7,111 nucleotides of DNA from an uncultured Muribaculaceae bacterium (lineage in GTDB: Bacteria; Bacteroidota; Bacteroidia; Bacteroidales; Muribaculaceae), in assembly GCA_947173755.1 (NCBI GenBank), contig CAMWGM010000074.1, positions 1-7,111 on the forward strand, in the 5' to 3' direction. The notes under the pieces were generated by a model, which was given only the letters and a program-made list of their open reading frames with translations, searched no databases and was not told the origin of the DNA. The position numbers and the translations under genes are program-made. Shown in pieces: positions 6,310 to 7,111 of this stretch (the stretch's first letter is position 1; the number at the start of each line of letters is the position of its first letter).

Positions 6310-7111
6310 TCAGTGTTTGAAATGACGGAAACCGGTTGTCACCATGGCGACGTCGTGGGCATTGCAGTAGTCAATGCTTTCGTTGTCGCGGATCGAACCT
6401 CCGGGATGGATGACAGCCTTTACTCCGGCCTCGGCTGCTATCTGCACACAGTCGGGGAAGGGGAAGAAGGCATCGGAGGCCATGACGGCACCTTCGAGAT
6501 CAAAGCCGAATGAACGGGCTTTCTCGATGGCCTGACGAAGTGCGTCGACGCGTGAGGTCTGGCCTACGCCGCTTGCGATCAGCATGCCGTTTTTGGCGAG
6601 AACAATCGAGTTGCTCTTCGAATTCTTTACGATTTTGTTGGCGAAGAGAAGGTCGGCGGCCTGGGCGGGAGTCACTGCAAGTGTGGTGACCTGCTTCAAG
6701 TCGTCGAGTGTTTCGGTCTTGAGGTCGCGGCCCTGGACGAGCGCACCGTTGAGTATCGAACGATACTGGCGGGTGGTGGTCAGCGGCTGCTTCTGTACGA
6801 GGATGATGCGGTTTTTCTTCTGCTTGAGGATGGTCAGTGCGTCATCGGTGTAAGAGGGTGCGATGATCACCTCGAAGAAAATCTTGTTGATCTCCTCGGC
6901 CGCTTCGGCATTGACTTCACCGTTGGTGATGAGCACTCCGCCGAAAGCGCTGACAGGGTCACCTGCGAGAGCGTCGCGCCATGCTTCGGCGATGGTCGGG
7001 CGCGTAGCGAGACCGCAAGCATTGTTGTGCTTGAGCACGGCGAAGGTCGGATCGGTGAACTCGGAGATCAGGCAGACGGCTGCATCGATGTCGAGCAGGT
7101 TGTTATAGGAG
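6310..7111 (-). CDS. purH: PurH, bifunctional AICAR formyltransferase/IMP cyclohydrolase, C-terminal 266 residues (5' end outside window)
   Basis: PurH carries out the last two steps of IMP synthesis: it formylates AICAR with 10-formyl-THF and closes the ring. Only the AICAR formyltransferase domain is visible. The N-terminal cyclohydrolase domain and start codon are beyond the right edge, and the frame is open to base 7110. Family signatures in the visible part: SYNNLLDIDAAV (1-12), KHNNACG (27-33) with the catalytic Lys-His pair of the formyltransferase, SNSIVLAKNG, GVGQTSRVDALR, VMASDAFFPFPD, IHPGGSIRD and the C-terminal TGFRHFKH. About half of the usual 505-530 residues are present and nothing is broken. 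A GTG at 7036-7038 is internal, since conserved sequence continues upstream. The gene stops 25 bases before mreB on the same strand, so both are probably co-transcribed. Confidence 0.96.
   Translation of the reverse strand, partial: SYNNLLDIDAAVCLISEFTDPTFAVLKHNNACGLATRPTIAEAWRDALAGDPVSAFGGVLITNGEVNAEAAEEINKIFFEVIIAPSYTDDALTILKQKKNRIILVQKQPLTTTRQYRSILNGALVQGRDLKTETLDDLKQVTTLAVTPAQAADLLFANKIVKNSKSNSIVLAKNGMLIASGVGQTSRVDALRQAIEKARSFGFDLEGAVMASDAFFPFPDCVQIAAEAGVKAVIHPGGSIRDNESIDYCNAHDVAMVTTGFRHFKH

Larger units (their letters stand above)
409..7111 (-). other. Probable operon purH-mreB-mreC-mreD-mrdA-rodA
   Basis: Six same-strand genes follow each other with gaps of 25, 128, 20, -17 and 6 bases and end at the hairpin at 353-383. 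No clear internal promoter is visible. The main promoter should lie upstream of purH outside the window. Co-transcription is inferred from spacing and function. Confidence 0.75.

Noticed and set aside
6310..7038. purH start at the GTG 7036-7038
   Set aside because: Conserved PurH sequence (SYNNLLDIDAAV) continues in frame upstream to the window edge, so this GTG is an internal valine.
1..7111. Search for mobile elements, CRISPR, tRNA/rRNA, defence or biosynthetic systems
   Set aside because: No transposase, regularly spaced repeat, tRNA-like fold or accessory gene is visible. The region is nearly fully occupied by conserved housekeeping genes.

Overview
The window holds a cell-elongation (rod-shape) gene cluster from a bacterium of the phylum Bacteroidota, most likely order Bacteroidales. 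The evidence is the gene order purH-mreB-mreC-mreD-mrdA-rodA, the family-typical protein sequences, the near absence of Shine-Dalgarno sites, A-rich tracts directly before ATG starts, and a neighbouring DUF349 protein of the Bacteroidota type. The fairly high GC content would suit a Muribaculaceae-like lineage, but that is a weak guess. No mobile element, CRISPR array, tRNA, rRNA or clear horizontal transfer is visible.

Layout from left to right: bases 1-330 are the 3' end of a plus-strand gene for a DUF349 coiled-coil protein. A 78-base convergent gap (331-408) contains a strong hairpin that probably terminates transcription from both sides. Everything else is read leftwards on the minus strand. 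In transcription order this is purH (6310-7111, 5' end outside the window), mreB (5262-6284), a 128-base spacer with a hairpin, mreC (4279-5133), mreD (3737-4258), mrdA/PBP2 (1891-3753) and rodA (409-1884). Gaps are 25, 128, 20, -17 and 6 bases, so this looks like one operon whose promoter lies upstream of or within purH, beyond the right edge.

Together the five shape genes encode the core elongasome. MreB forms membrane-bound actin-like filaments. MreC and MreD connect these to the periplasmic enzymes. RodA polymerises glycan strands from lipid II and PBP2 cross-links them. purH, a purine synthesis gene, is physically linked in front. The region is therefore mostly a conserved housekeeping locus. 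The less ordinary points are a RodA enlarged by about 110 residues with roughly four extra hydrophobic segments, a Cys/His cluster in PBP2 at the place where a zinc site is known in proteobacterial PBP2, a structured mreB-mreC spacer that also carries a small open frame ending on the mreC start, and an alternation of ATG and GTG starts along the operon.
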